Shown: positions 8,139-17,422 of the stretch, in pieces
How the letters are laid out: each line of letters begins with the position of its first letter
Numbering within the stretch: the stretch's first letter is position 1
Source: JACOMS01 sp964352785
GTDB taxonomy: Bacteria; Pseudomonadota; Alphaproteobacteria; Caulobacterales; Maricaulaceae
NCBI GenBank assembly: GCA_964352785.1
Contig: CAYGTI010000002.1
Coordinates: 62,001 to 126,000 of the forward strand
Direction: 5' to 3'
DNA length: 64,000 bases
Notes under the pieces: generated by a model
What the model was told of the DNA's origin: nothing
Seen by the model: only the letters and a program-made list of their open reading frames with translations
Databases searched by the model: none
Made by a program: the position numbers and the translations under genes

Positions 8139-9971
8139 CTAAGCGGAAACCTTCAAAGGCGTTGGATCTTCATCATCATCGTCAATGATGGGCGTAGTGC
8201 GGGCTTTGGCTGTTGATTTACGTTTGCGTTCAAACTGTGTTGTGGCAGGACGTTTCGATAACGCTTTGGCGAGGTCCTTGTACTGTTGATCCAGCTCGGC
8301 AATGTCATGTTTTGAGCTAAGGAGTTCTTCCTCGGCTTTGCTGAGCTGATAATTCTGATCCTCAATGATTTTTTCAAGTTTTTCACGCTCTATCTCGTGG
8401 CGCGAGACGGCTTTTTTAAGGCCGGACACATTATCCGTCTTGGTTTGAACAATCTCGTCCTTGTGCTTGATGATCTTCTCGAGTTCTTTGATACGAGATT
8501 CAAGCACGATAATCCGGTCATCACGACGATGCAGGTGCGTTTCATGTTGCGTTTTATAGATGACGATTTTGTCTTGCACTTCCATCAACTCATTATGCAT
8601 TTCGGAGTTATGGCGGTTGGAGGTGCGAAGAGAAATTCGAAGCTCTGAATTTTCAGCCTCAAGAGAGTTGTTGCGGTCAAGTTCGTCACTGAGGTCCGCT
8701 TTTGCGGATTCCAGCGCCTTCTCGGTATTAATTTTTTCCTCTGACAGCCGCTTGATGTGCTCGGAGAGGTCATTCATGCGCTCATTCAGTGTCGTATTTT
8801 CCCGGTTCGCGATCTCGAGGTTGGTTTTGACCCGCTCGAGCTGCATTTGGCTGGCATCGGCCTCGGTCAGGAGGGCCTCGTTCTCGCGGTTGCGCTCGTC
8901 GAGTATGGCTTTGAGCTCGGTAAACTGTCCCCGCAGTGTTTCTTCGCGGTGTGTGGATTGTTCAAGGCCATCGCGTAGTTTAGTGCGGTCATTTTCCAGA
9001 CTGGCAATAATGTATTTCTGTGCTTCAACATCCGTTTCAAGACTGCGGTTTTTCGAGATTAACCGGCGGTTTTCAGGTTGCAACCTGTTAAGAACAGAGA
9101 CTGCTACTTCGGCTTTCTCAATGAAACCCATTAGGCTCGTCACACGCTGTTGGGCGCGGCGATATAAAGCTTCGCCATTGTCAATGTCCGAGGAGATACG
9201 CGCTATATCAAGGCGTAGCTCACCCAAATTGAGGCCTTGCGCCGTCAGGTGAGGGGCATTTTCCGCTTCATCATCCATCTCGACATCGTCAACCTGCAAA
9301 GCTTCGGCCCCAAGGTCTTCATCCAGTGGAACAGATACGGCTTCCGTTTCCAGCGCCCTTGTTTCATAATTCAGAGTTTCCGGCTCGTCCTCACTGTCAA
9401 TATCTTCAAGCGTCTCGTAAGCCTCAAGTCTATCAACCGGAGCTTCGTCAATTATCGCGCTATTCTTGACAAAGAACTCTTGCTTGAAGGGATCCGGGTC
9501 TTCGGTCTGGGGCATGACCAGTTTTACGGGGGCTTCGTCAACATCTTCATCAATGTCTGTTTCGACAGCCGCCGCCGACAAACGCCAATCTTCGGTAATA
9601 CGAAGAATGTTTTTGCGGATATCGTCTATGCTGAGCTCTTCGTTGGGCTCGTCAAGCTTAGACTTCCGGGCCGGAGTTTCAGCCTTCTTCGATAGCGACA
9701 GAATATTGTCGTCCTGTTCTTCGCCTGTCTCTTCAATCGTGTCGAGCTCAAGGGGATCATCTTCAACTGTGTTTTGAGCTTCAAATGGATTTTCCCAGAC
9801 ATCATCGGCGATACTGTCCTGCTCTGCTGTTTGCGTGTCCAATTGTTCTTTAATCATCTTGGCCACATCCAGCGCGCGATTATTATCAGCAGGCGGCGCT
9901 TTGGTGTTCCTCGGAGCGGAGGTTTCGGGCTTTGAAGTTGCTTTGGGCGGCGTGCGTTTAAAAAGTGACAT
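8139..9971 (-). CDS. Large acidic coiled-coil protein, unknown
   Basis: The 610-residue protein has three parts. The N-terminal 230 residues are acidic and disordered-looking, rich in Asp/Glu/Pro. The long middle, residues about 250-560, has continuous heptad-like Leu/Glu/Lys/Arg pattern typical of extended coiled coil. The tail is basic (KRPATTQFERKRKSTAKAR) and ends in a second acidic patch. No signal peptide or transmembrane helix is visible, so it is probably a cytoplasmic filament or scaffold. Crescentin- or SMC-like structural roles can be imagined, but no motif supports one. It is transcribed alone, divergent from fabD. Confidence 0.75.
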   Translation of the reverse strand: MSLFKRTPPKATSKPETSAPRNTKAPPADNNRALDVAKMIKEQLDTQTAEQDSIADDVWENPFEAQNTVEDDPLELDTIEETGEEQDDNILSLSKKAETPARKSKLDEPNEELSIDDIRKNILRITEDWRLSAAAVETDIDEDVDEAPVKLVMPQTEDPDPFKQEFFVKNSAIIDEAPVDRLEAYETLEDIDSEDEPETLNYETRALETEAVSVPLDEDLGAEALQVDDVEMDDEAENAPHLTAQGLNLGELRLDIARISSDIDNGEALYRRAQQRVTSLMGFIEKAEVAVSVLNRLQPENRRLISKNRSLETDVEAQKYIIASLENDRTKLRDGLEQSTHREETLRGQFTELKAILDERNRENEALLTEADASQMQLERVKTNLEIANRENTTLNERMNDLSEHIKRLSEEKINTEKALESAKADLSDELDRNNSLEAENSELRISLRTSNRHNSEMHNELMEVQDKIVIYKTQHETHLHRRDDRIIVLESRIKELEKIIKHKDEIVQTKTDNVSGLKKAVSRHEIEREKLEKIIEDQNYQLSKAEEELLSSKHDIAELDQQYKDLAKALSKRPATTQFERKRKSTAKARTTPIIDDDDEDPTPLKVSA

Positions 9972-10287
9972 TCTGAGCCTACAAAATTGTTGTTGTGCGT
10001 TACACTTGGAAAGTTTGGTTAATGAAATATTAATTACGTCCCTTTGTGTTAATTATGACCTATATTAGGGCGCTTCACTAGCCATCAAAGTGCCGCTTTA
10101 CGCAAATATTGACACCAATTAGCGCTATATGCGGGGAAAATCAGATAGATAGCGCTTATGTGCCGGAATTTTCTCGAATCAATTTGTGCGTATTATTTGC
10201 TCGAAATCACCCGGTCTTTGATGTTATATTGCGCGGTAGATTGGTCTATAGCACCGTAAAAAATTAACACATTCCATAGGATATTTC
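9972..10287. other. Divergent intergenic region, coiled-coil gene / fabD
   Basis: These 316 bases are AT-rich and contain no credible ORF or RNA gene. They must hold the promoters of the coiled-coil gene (-) and of fabD (+). An AGGA ribosome-binding motif lies 8 bases before the fabD ATG. I could not assign -35/-10 boxes with confidence. Confidence 0.5.
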
Positions 10288-11232
10288 ATGACATTAGCAT
10301 TCACTTTCCCCGGCCAAGGCAGTCAATCCGTTGGCATGGGCAAAGAACTCGCGGACGCTTTTCCGTCTGCGCGCGCTGTCTTTGACGAAGTTGATGATGC
10401 GCTCTCGCAAAAGCTCTCCGCGCTGATGTGGAACGGCCCTATGGAAGATTTGACCCTGACGGCAAATACGCAGCCAGCGCTCATGGCGACGTCTATGGCG
10501 GCGATGCGGGCGCTTAAGCAAGAGTTTGGTGTTGATGTGACAGCCGCACAATTTGTAGCAGGACATTCTTTAGGTGAATATTCGGCGCTATGTGCGGCGG
10601 GAGCTTTAAGCCTTCGCGATACAGCTTTGTTGCTCCGCCTGAGGGGGGAAGCCATGCAAAATGCCGTTGCTGTTGGCGAGGGCGCGATGGCGGCTTTACT
10701 GGGCGCGTCACTCGAAACCGCCGAAGCCGCGGTCAGCGCCGGAGCCAAAGTTGGTATCTGTCAGATCGCCAATGATAATGCGACGGGGCAAATTGTACTC
10801 TCTGGCGAGACTGCCGCTATCGAAGCTGCCGCTGAGGCCGCCCGCGAGCTTGGCGTGAAAAAGGCGGTCATGTTACCCGTCTCTGCGCCGTTTCATTGTG
10901 ATATGATGGCGCCAGCAGCCAGCGCCATGGCAGACGCGCTTAAAGACGCTGCGATTAAGTCGCCGCTTGTACCTGTGGTCAATAATGTCACGGCGCGGCC
11001 TACAACCGACCCTGACCAAATCAGAGCTGATCTGGTCACGCAGGTGACGGGCCGTGTGCGCTGGCGCGAGTCGGTGGAGTGGATGGCAAACGAGGGCGGT
11101 ATTGTCCGTATGGCAGAGCCCGGCTGCGGCAAAGTACTCACCGTCATGCTGCGCCGGATTGTCAAAGGGATTGATGGTACAGCGCTCAATAGTCCCGAAA
11201 CCCTAGAAGCGTTTGTGCAAAGCTTGTCTTAG
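10288..11232 (+). CDS. fabD: Malonyl-CoA:ACP transacylase
   Basis: The 314-residue protein carries the acyltransferase signature: an N-terminal FPGQGSQ, the nucleophile elbow GHSLGEYSAL with catalytic Ser, and the catalytic His in SAPFHCDMM. It loads malonyl groups onto ACP for fatty-acid synthesis in the cytoplasm. In many alphaproteobacteria fabD is followed directly by fabG and acpP. Here two genes on the opposite strand intervene, and the fabD stop overlaps the stop of the lipid kinase by four bases. Confidence 0.96.
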   Translation: MTLAFTFPGQGSQSVGMGKELADAFPSARAVFDEVDDALSQKLSALMWNGPMEDLTLTANTQPALMATSMAAMRALKQEFGVDVTAAQFVAGHSLGEYSALCAAGALSLRDTALLLRLRGEAMQNAVAVGEGAMAALLGASLETAEAAVSAGAKVGICQIANDNATGQIVLSGETAAIEAAAEAARELGVKKAVMLPVSAPFHCDMMAPAASAMADALKDAAIKSPLVPVVNNVTARPTTDPDQIRADLVTQVTGRVRWRESVEWMANEGGIVRMAEPGCGKVLTVMLRRIVKGIDGTALNSPETLEAFVQSLS

Positions 11233-12107
11233 TTGCTTAATGCAGGGCGCAAAACCAGAGCTCCCTTTTTGTGGAGTTTAATCTGAAATGGCCGCTCGAA
11301 TGTTACAGGTTCTCCGTCCAGCAAGGCCTTCAGCGTACCTTCGCCGTGAATATTGATTTTATCATTTTGCCAGACACAAGATGTATCATGATGTCGCCAT
11401 TGATCGAACATTGCCGTTAAGCCGAGCGACGATACCTCCCCCAGCGTATCAATACTGATAGCCGCAGCTTCAAAACGGCTGGGATCATTGGCGAAATTAT
11501 TCATTAACGGGCAGGTGACTTGTAGCAATGAAGCCTGCCGCTTTTTGCCGCCTTGGCTTTGGACATATTCAATTTTATCACTTTCAAGCGCCGTAGCCAG
11601 TGTTTGCGCGGTTGTTTTGACGGCGTCGATGATATCGCCGTCTCTGAGCATTTCACGGGCTTCGCCGATTTCAACCACCGCGCCAAAGATCGCAGCGACA
11701 ACAAAACACTGATCTCCAATTTTCCCGCAGGGAATCCATGTAGGTTTCCCTTTTGATAATGCTAAGCTTAGAACGTCCTGCCATTCATCTAAACGGTAAA
11801 GGGACTTTGGCAGTACATTCATCGTGCCTCCCGGCAGCGGCAACACGGGGATATTTTTTGCGTTGGCGGCGTTCAAGGCGGCCATAGATGTTCCGTCGCC
11901 GCCATATGTGACCAGTAGGTCACATCCTGAAGAGATGCAGGCGTCTATGGTCTCGTCCAGTGCAGTGGGTTGAATGTAGTGACAAGCTGTTTCGCAGTTT
12001 AAAAACGTCTTAATCAGGCTCGAGGCTTCATTGGAAATGTCGCGGGTAGATCCCGACGCGGCATTTATAATCAGACGAGGGTTTTTGAAATTGGCAGATG
12101 TCATCAT
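11229..12107 (-). CDS. Diacylglycerol/lipid kinase family protein
   Basis: The 292-residue protein has the DAGK catalytic nucleotide-binding loop (TYGGDGTSMAALNAA) and the following PLPGGTMNVLPK element, then a beta-rich C-terminal domain, as in YegS/DgkB-type soluble lipid kinases. It probably phosphorylates a diacylglycerol- or sphingoid-like lipid with ATP. The ATG overlaps the stop of the upstream metallophosphoesterase by four bases, so the two form an operon that may couple lipid phosphorylation with phosphoester hydrolysis. The exact lipid is unknown. Confidence 0.87.
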   Translation of the reverse strand: MMTSANFKNPRLIINAASGSTRDISNEASSLIKTFLNCETACHYIQPTALDETIDACISSGCDLLVTYGGDGTSMAALNAANAKNIPVLPLPGGTMNVLPKSLYRLDEWQDVLSLALSKGKPTWIPCGKIGDQCFVVAAIFGAVVEIGEAREMLRDGDIIDAVKTTAQTLATALESDKIEYVQSQGGKKRQASLLQVTCPLMNNFANDPSRFEAAAISIDTLGEVSSLGLTAMFDQWRHHDTSCVWQNDKINIHGEGTLKALLDGEPVTFERPFQIKLHKKGALVLRPALSN

Positions 12108-12925
12108 GCGTCCGTTTGTGTTCCGAGAGGACGTTGTGCTGATAAATCTCTACGTGGTTTTTCGATCAGGCATTGTTTGACATAGGCACCGCCAATCCAG
12201 TCATAGGCAGTCACGCGGCAAATGTCAGAATCAATGTGTAGATGATTGAAACTAGCCGGTTGCCCGCGCCTTCGTGTTGATAATGTACCGGAACCAATGG
12301 ACAACAGCTCGGTTTTACCGGGGTCACGGTGGGCGACAAACGGCGTATGGACATGCCCGCTGAGTACAGCGTCAATGTTGGCATCACTAAGGTGGTTTAA
12401 CGCTTCTGCGCCGTTTTTCGTCGTTTTCTGGAGGGGCGACACAGACGGATAAATAAGCGGATGGTGGACGGCGAGCATTTTTAAGCTTCCGGGGCGCGCC
12501 GCGTCTAGGTTTCTAATATCCGCCTTTAAGGTTTGAAGATTTATAACTCCCAACGACCAGTCAAGTTTCCACTGCAGGCCCCGGGCGGTATTGTGCGGCA
12601 CGATCATCACATTATCATCAGCGTAGTAGGGCTCACTCATGGGGCGGATGTATTTATTATAACCTCGAAACGGCCAAAAGGCGCGGGCAAGGACGTTAAA
12701 CATGGGTGTATCGTGGTTGCCCGGGGTTATAAGCTTTGGCCCCGGGAACGTCTTTATCCAGTCCTGCGCAGCGATAAACTCTTTGGAACTCCCATTTTGG
12801 GTGATGTCGCCGCAAATCAAAAACACATCCGGTTTCAATGCCATCGCGAAATCTCTCACGGCGGCCATGGCGGATTTATCTTCCGAGCCGAAATGTATGT
12901 CTGAAAATTGAAGTATGGATGTCAT
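12104..12925 (-). CDS. Calcineurin-like metallophosphoesterase
   Basis: All metal-binding blocks of the superfamily are present in order: SDIHFGS near the N-terminus, CGDITQNG, PGNHD, an AVHHP histidine block, and GHVHTP. Spacing and the 273-residue length resemble the class III cyclic-nucleotide phosphodiesterase (CpdA) and related small phosphoesterases. It has no signal peptide, so it should be cytoplasmic. It precedes and is coupled to the lipid kinase gene. Whether it acts on cyclic nucleotides, lipids or another phosphodiester cannot be decided from sequence. Confidence 0.87.
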   Translation of the reverse strand: MTSILQFSDIHFGSEDKSAMAAVRDFAMALKPDVFLICGDITQNGSSKEFIAAQDWIKTFPGPKLITPGNHDTPMFNVLARAFWPFRGYNKYIRPMSEPYYADDNVMIVPHNTARGLQWKLDWSLGVINLQTLKADIRNLDAARPGSLKMLAVHHPLIYPSVSPLQKTTKNGAEALNHLSDANIDAVLSGHVHTPFVAHRDPGKTELLSIGSGTLSTRRRGQPASFNHLHIDSDICRVTAYDWIGGAYVKQCLIEKPRRDLSAQRPLGTQTDA

Positions 12926-13055
12926 CTGAGCCTAACTATGAATCGGTTTTGATTTTCAGGCTAGAATTAAAAGAGGAATTTTAGTCTTATTTTTTGAGGG
13001 CTATTCGTTTATAAACACGTCTCATCAGGATTAAGTTGCAACAAGAAAGACCTTT

Positions 13056-13796
13056 ATGTTTGATCTTACTGGAAAAAGAGCCCTCGTCACCGGCGCGACA
13101 GGCGGCCTTGGCGGCGCAATTGCGAAAGTGCTGCACGCGCAGGGCGCGCACGTGGCGCTGTCGGGTACGCGTGCAGAAAAACTTGAATCACTCGCTGGTG
13201 AGCTGGGTGAGCGTTGCGCCGTAACGCCTTGCAATCTCTCTGACGCTGACGCTGTTGACGCATTACCCGGCCAGGCCGCAGACGCGCTGGGCGGGCCTGT
13301 TGAAATTCTCGTCTCGAATGCTGGACTAACGCGAGATAGCCTGTTGATGCGTATGAAAGCAGAAGATTGGGATATTGTGCAGCGGGTTAATCTTGAGGCT
13401 TATTTTCGCCTCTCCAAAGCTTGCTTGCGGGGGATGATGAAGGGCCGTTTTGGGCGAATCATCGGTATTACGTCTGTTGTTGGCGTCACCGGAAATCCGG
13501 GCCAAACCAATTACGCTGCGTCCAAAGCCGGTATGATTGGTTTTTCAAAATCACTTGCTCAAGAAGTGGCTAGCCGGGGCGTGACAGTGAACTGTATCGC
13601 GCCAGGTTTTATCGCCTCGCCTATGACAGATGCGCTTAATGAGGCTCAAAAAGAGGCTATTTTGACGAAAATACCCGCCGGAGCGTTGGGTTCCGGTGAA
13701 GATATTGCCGCGGCTGCGCTCTATCTTGCTAGCCAAGAAGCCGCCTATGTGACAGGGCAAACCCTGCATGTGAACGGCGGGATGGCGATGATTTAG
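13056..13796 (+). CDS. fabG: 3-oxoacyl-[ACP] reductase
   Basis: This is a classical SDR of 246 residues with the TGATGGLGGAI cofactor loop, NAG motif, catalytic Ser in ITSVVG, and YAASK with Tyr and Lys. Position directly upstream of acpP and fabF identifies it as FabG, the NADPH-dependent ketoreductase of fatty-acid elongation. Other SDRs in the window lack this context. The upstream 130 bases are AT-rich and presumably contain its own promoter, because the preceding genes are on the other strand. Confidence 0.95.
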   Translation: MFDLTGKRALVTGATGGLGGAIAKVLHAQGAHVALSGTRAEKLESLAGELGERCAVTPCNLSDADAVDALPGQAADALGGPVEILVSNAGLTRDSLLMRMKAEDWDIVQRVNLEAYFRLSKACLRGMMKGRFGRIIGITSVVGVTGNPGQTNYAASKAGMIGFSKSLAQEVASRGVTVNCIAPGFIASPMTDALNEAQKEAILTKIPAGALGSGEDIAAAALYLASQEAAYVTGQTLHVNGGMAMI

Positions 13797-13935
13797 GCCG
13801 TATTTTTGGCTGGCAACCCTTTTTCATGTGTGATAGGCACCGCGCCAATGTTGGTTAAGGGGTTGTTTTTATGCATAATAGCCCTATTTTCGACAGTGTA
13901 ACCGCCGCGCTGCGGCACAAAGTAAGGAAGACATT

Positions 13936-14172
13936 ATGTCAGACATTTTAGACCGCGTAAAAAAGATGGTCATAGAGCATCTTGATGCGGACGAAGCCAA
14001 AGTCACTGACAAGGCACATTTTATCGATGATTTGGGCGCAGACAGCCTCGATACTGTTGAGCTCGTTATGGCATTTGAAGAAGAATTCGATATTGAAATT
14101 CCTGATGACGCAGCTGAGCACATTCAGACAGTTGGCGACGCGGTGAAGTTTATCTCCGAAAAAACCGCTTAG
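13936..14172 (+). CDS. acpP: Acyl carrier protein
   Basis: The 78-residue acidic protein has the phosphopantetheine attachment motif GADSLDTVELVM with the modified Ser in DSLD, and the typical four-helix ACP pattern ending in AVKFISEK. It carries growing acyl chains for type II fatty-acid synthesis. It sits between fabG and fabF, 140 bases after fabG, a spacing that may leave room for a separate promoter as often seen for this abundant protein. Confidence 0.98.
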   Translation: MSDILDRVKKMVIEHLDADEAKVTDKAHFIDDLGADSLDTVELVMAFEEEFDIEIPDDAAEHIQTVGDAVKFISEKTA

Positions 14173-14185
14173 GTTATACCCAGCC

Positions 14186-15478
14186 GTGCGGCGCGTCGTT
14201 GTCACAGGCTTAGGGATTGTATCACCCGTTGGTTGCGGTGTTGAAACTGCATGGACCAACCTTTTAGCCGGAAAATCCGGTGCTAAAAAAATTGAACACT
14301 TTGATGCCAGCGATTTGGGATGCCAAGTCGCTGCTATCGTTCCGCGTGTTGACGGGCGCGGGGGCGGAAGCCCTGATATCGCCGGATCATTTGATCCCGA
14401 TGCCATTATGTCTCCGCGTGAGCAAAAACGCATAGACGACTTTATTCTTTATTCTATCGCTGCCGCCGAGCAAGCCCTCAAAGACGCCAATTGGGCCCCG
14501 ATTGCCGGTGATGATGAGATGCAAGAGCGCACAGGCGTTTTGTTTGGCTCCGGCATTGGCGGCCTTGAGACGATCCACGATGCGTCAATAACGCTAGCTG
14601 AAAAAGGCCCGCGCCGACTGAGCCCGTTTGTGATACCGGGCATGCTCATTAATTTAGCCTCTGGGCATATTTCCATCCGTAATGGGCTCAAAGGCCCCAA
14701 TCATAGTGTTGTCACGGCTTGCGCAACTGGTGCGCACGCTATCGGCGATGCCGCTCGCCTTATTAGTTACGGCGACGCTGATGTTATGGTTGCGGGCGGC
14801 GGCGAATCCGCGATTTGCCGTTTGGGTATCGCTAGTTTTGTGGCCTGCCGGGCAATGACAACAGGATATAACGACACGCCCCAGAAGGCGTCTCGTCCTT
14901 ATGATTCTGGCCGTGATGGATTTTTAATGGGCGAGGGGGCTGGCGCGCTTGTACTTGAAGAATATGAGCACGCCAAAGCGCGCGGCGCTCACATCTACGC
15001 CGAAGTTGCGGGTTATGGTCTTTCCGGCGATGCGTTTCATATTACCAGCCCCGCGCCGGACGGGAACGGCGGCTACCGCGCGATGAAAGCGGCACTTAAA
15101 AATTCCGGTCTGGATGCTTCTGATATTGGCTATGTCAACGCGCATGGCACCTCTACGCCTATGGGCGATGAAATTGAAGTCCGCGCGGTTGAGCGCCTGT
15201 TCGGTGAGCATTCGGACAATATGTGCATGTCGGCGACAAAATCCATGACCGGGCATTTGCTCGGCGCGGCGGGCGCAATAGAGGCCGTGTTCACTATTCT
15301 GGCGCTGCGTGATCAAATGGCGCCTCCAACGATTAACCTTGAAGATCCGAATGTCGAAACGACGATTGATCTTGTCGCGCACACCGCCAAACCGATCAAA
15401 GCACGCGCCGCTATGTCAAACTCCTTTGGATTTGGCGGAACTAACGCCACTGTTATTTTTTCCAAGGTAGATGATTAA
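14186..15478 (+). CDS. fabF: 3-oxoacyl-[ACP] synthase II
   Basis: The 430-residue condensing enzyme has the nucleophilic Cys in TACATGAHAIGDA, the first catalytic His in NAHGTSTPMGD, and the second in KSMTGHLLGAAGA. The start is a GTG, 13 bases after the acpP stop, giving the family's standard N-terminus MRRVVVTGLG. It elongates malonyl-ACP with acyl-ACP in fatty-acid synthesis. An Asp/Gly-rich insertion near residues 45-75 (DGRGGGSPDIAGSFDPDAIM) is compatible with FabF lengths in alphaproteobacteria. Confidence 0.96.
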   Translation: MRRVVVTGLGIVSPVGCGVETAWTNLLAGKSGAKKIEHFDASDLGCQVAAIVPRVDGRGGGSPDIAGSFDPDAIMSPREQKRIDDFILYSIAAAEQALKDANWAPIAGDDEMQERTGVLFGSGIGGLETIHDASITLAEKGPRRLSPFVIPGMLINLASGHISIRNGLKGPNHSVVTACATGAHAIGDAARLISYGDADVMVAGGGESAICRLGIASFVACRAMTTGYNDTPQKASRPYDSGRDGFLMGEGAGALVLEEYEHAKARGAHIYAEVAGYGLSGDAFHITSPAPDGNGGYRAMKAALKNSGLDASDIGYVNAHGTSTPMGDEIEVRAVERLFGEHSDNMCMSATKSMTGHLLGAAGAIEAVFTILALRDQMAPPTINLEDPNVETTIDLVAHTAKPIKARAAMSNSFGFGGTNATVIFSKVDD

Positions 15479-15483
15479 AGCCG

Positions 15484-16542
15484 ATGGCCCGATCATCGCG
15501 CGCGCAGTCTTTTATGTCCGGTCAACCAAAAAATTCGCCCAAACGTAGCAAGATTAAAATATTTATTGTCGTTTGTTTGTGTTTTCTCTTGCTCGGTGCG
15601 GGTTTGTTATTTGGCGCGAAATACTATCTCGAAACACAGTTTACGGCACCGGGGCCGTTCCCGGATGATGCGGTGTTTTCAGTGCCCAAAGGGGCAGGCG
15701 TGTCTAGCATTGCCGCTAAGCTTGAACGTGAAGGACTTATTGAGCGCGCGGATATGTTCAAACTTATGACCCGCTTGGAAGGCGACGAAACTGGCTTGAA
15801 GGCCGGTGAATTCGCAATCCCGCCGTCTGCAAGTTTGCGCGATATTTATAAAACTCTGAAAGACGGCAAGGCGATCCTTTACCCGTTTACAGCGCCGGAA
15901 GGCCTCACGAGCGCTCAGATATTGCGGGCGATGAGTACGGTTGAAACGCTTGTCGATGATATGCCTGAGGTGCCCGCTGAAGGAACACTTTTACCGGAAA
16001 CTTATTTGACGCCGCGGGGTATGACGCGCTCGGCTTTGATCCGTAACATGCAAACGGCGCAGACGGAGTTTCTGGACGCTGCCTGGGAAAACCGCGCTGA
16101 TAATTTGCCGATTTCGACAAAGCAAGAAGCCCTTATTTTGGCGTCTGTTGTGGAAAAAGAAACGGGTGTCATGGGCGAGCGTGACCTTGTTGCCGGGGTG
16201 TTTACGAACCGGCTTAACCGGGGCATGCGTCTCGAATCAGATCCAACGATTATCTACGGTATTAATCAAGGCGAGAAGCTGGGCCGCGGGATTCGCCGTT
16301 CTGAGATCAACCGCAAAACAGACTGGAATACCTACCAAATGAACGGACTTCCTAAGACGCCTATTTGTAACCCTGGAAAAGAATCAATTTTGGCTGTGCT
16401 CAACCCCGGCCAAACCGACGCTCTCTTTTTTGTCGCTGATGGAACTGGTGGGCATGTATTCTCCTCCACATACGCACAGCATAATGCACATGTAAAGAAA
16501 TGGCGCAAAATCGAGCGGCAGCGTAAAGCCTCAAACCCATGA
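15484..16542 (+). CDS. mltG: Endolytic murein transglycosylase
   Basis: A single N-terminal transmembrane helix (residues about 20-45) anchors a periplasmic YceG/MltG domain. The catalytic Glu lies in ILASVVEKETG, followed by VFTNRLNRGMRLESDPTIIYG and the conserved NTYQMNGLPKTPICNPG segment. MltG cuts nascent peptidoglycan glycan strands and ends their elongation. Placement right after fabF and before yicC-gmk is the common alphaproteobacterial arrangement. The length, 352 residues, is normal. Confidence 0.95.
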   Translation: MARSSRAQSFMSGQPKNSPKRSKIKIFIVVCLCFLLLGAGLLFGAKYYLETQFTAPGPFPDDAVFSVPKGAGVSSIAAKLEREGLIERADMFKLMTRLEGDETGLKAGEFAIPPSASLRDIYKTLKDGKAILYPFTAPEGLTSAQILRAMSTVETLVDDMPEVPAEGTLLPETYLTPRGMTRSALIRNMQTAQTEFLDAAWENRADNLPISTKQEALILASVVEKETGVMGERDLVAGVFTNRLNRGMRLESDPTIIYGINQGEKLGRGIRRSEINRKTDWNTYQMNGLPKTPICNPGKESILAVLNPGQTDALFFVADGTGGHVFSSTYAQHNAHVKKWRKIERQRKASNP

Positions 16543-16552
16543 GTACTCTCCT

Positions 16553-17422
16553 GTGAGCGCTCTTTCCGGTATGACAGGATTTTCCCGTGTCAGCGACGAA
16601 GTTTTGGACGTTTTTTGGACATGGGAAGCCCGCAGCGTCAACGGTAAATCTCTTGATGTACGGCTTCGTCTGCCGCCGGAATTTACCGGGCTGGACGCGC
16701 CGATTCGCAAGGTTTTTAGCGCGCTTTTCAAACGTGGTAACATACAGCTCTCTCTGATGTTGCAATCAGCCAAGGCAGGTTCTGATTATCAGATAAATTC
16801 TACCCTGCTTGATGAACTTATGGCGCTCGCGGACACGCGCAGGGAGCCCGTCCGCCTTGATCAGATGCTTTTGGTTCCGGGGGTGGTGATGCCGCAATCG
16901 CGCGCGCGCGCGAAAGACGATCAAGCCGTCGTCGAAGAGGCTGTTTTGGCCTCAGCCCAAGCTTTGGCTGATAAGCTGCAAATGGCTCGCCGAAGCGAAG
17001 GCACCGCGCTGGAGCCGCTATTATCCAAGGCGCTGGATCGTATCGAATCGCTCGTTATAAATGCGGAAGGCTTGGCTGCGACGCAAACGAAAGTCTTACA
17101 AGAGAGCTTATCAGCAAAATTTACGGAGCTTTTAGGGCAAAACCTGCCGCAGGAAAGGCTAGCCCAAGAGGCGGCGCTGTGGGCGCTTAAGGCAGACGTC
17201 AGAGAAGAGCTTGATCGTCTCAAGGCGCATTGCGAGCAGGGACGGGAGCATCTATCCAAAGGCTCGCCAATTGGCCGAAAGCTTGATTTTCTCTGTCAGG
17301 AGTTTAACCGCGAAACGAACACGCTTTGCGCTAAATCGCCTGATATTGGCTTGACGCGAATAGGCCTCGAGCTGAAAAGCACAGTGGAGCAATTCCGGGA
17401 GCAGGCCGCAAATGTCGAGTAA
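16553..17422 (+). CDS. yicC: YicC family endoribonuclease-like protein
   Basis: The 289-residue protein has the YicC N-terminal MTGFSR motif and the SVNGKSLDVRLRLP segment, plus the C-terminal DUF1732 part ending in CQEFNRETNTLCAKS. YicC proteins have been described as endoribonucleases; the gene is non-essential in most species. The longest start is GTG at 16553, but the ATG at 16571 gives the usual start immediately at MTGFSR. The C-terminal end overlaps the gmk start by 11 bases, indicating coupled translation. Confidence 0.92.
   Translation: MSALSGMTGFSRVSDEVLDVFWTWEARSVNGKSLDVRLRLPPEFTGLDAPIRKVFSALFKRGNIQLSLMLQSAKAGSDYQINSTLLDELMALADTRREPVRLDQMLLVPGVVMPQSRARAKDDQAVVEEAVLASAQALADKLQMARRSEGTALEPLLSKALDRIESLVINAEGLAATQTKVLQESLSAKFTELLGQNLPQERLAQEAALWALKADVREELDRLKAHCEQGREHLSKGSPIGRKLDFLCQEFNRETNTLCAKSPDIGLTRIGLELKSTVEQFREQAANVE

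Noticed and set aside
16893..16915. CG dinucleotide repeat in yicC as a repeat element
   Set aside because: It is a short run inside a normal coding sequence (Arg/Ala codons) with no other sign of function.
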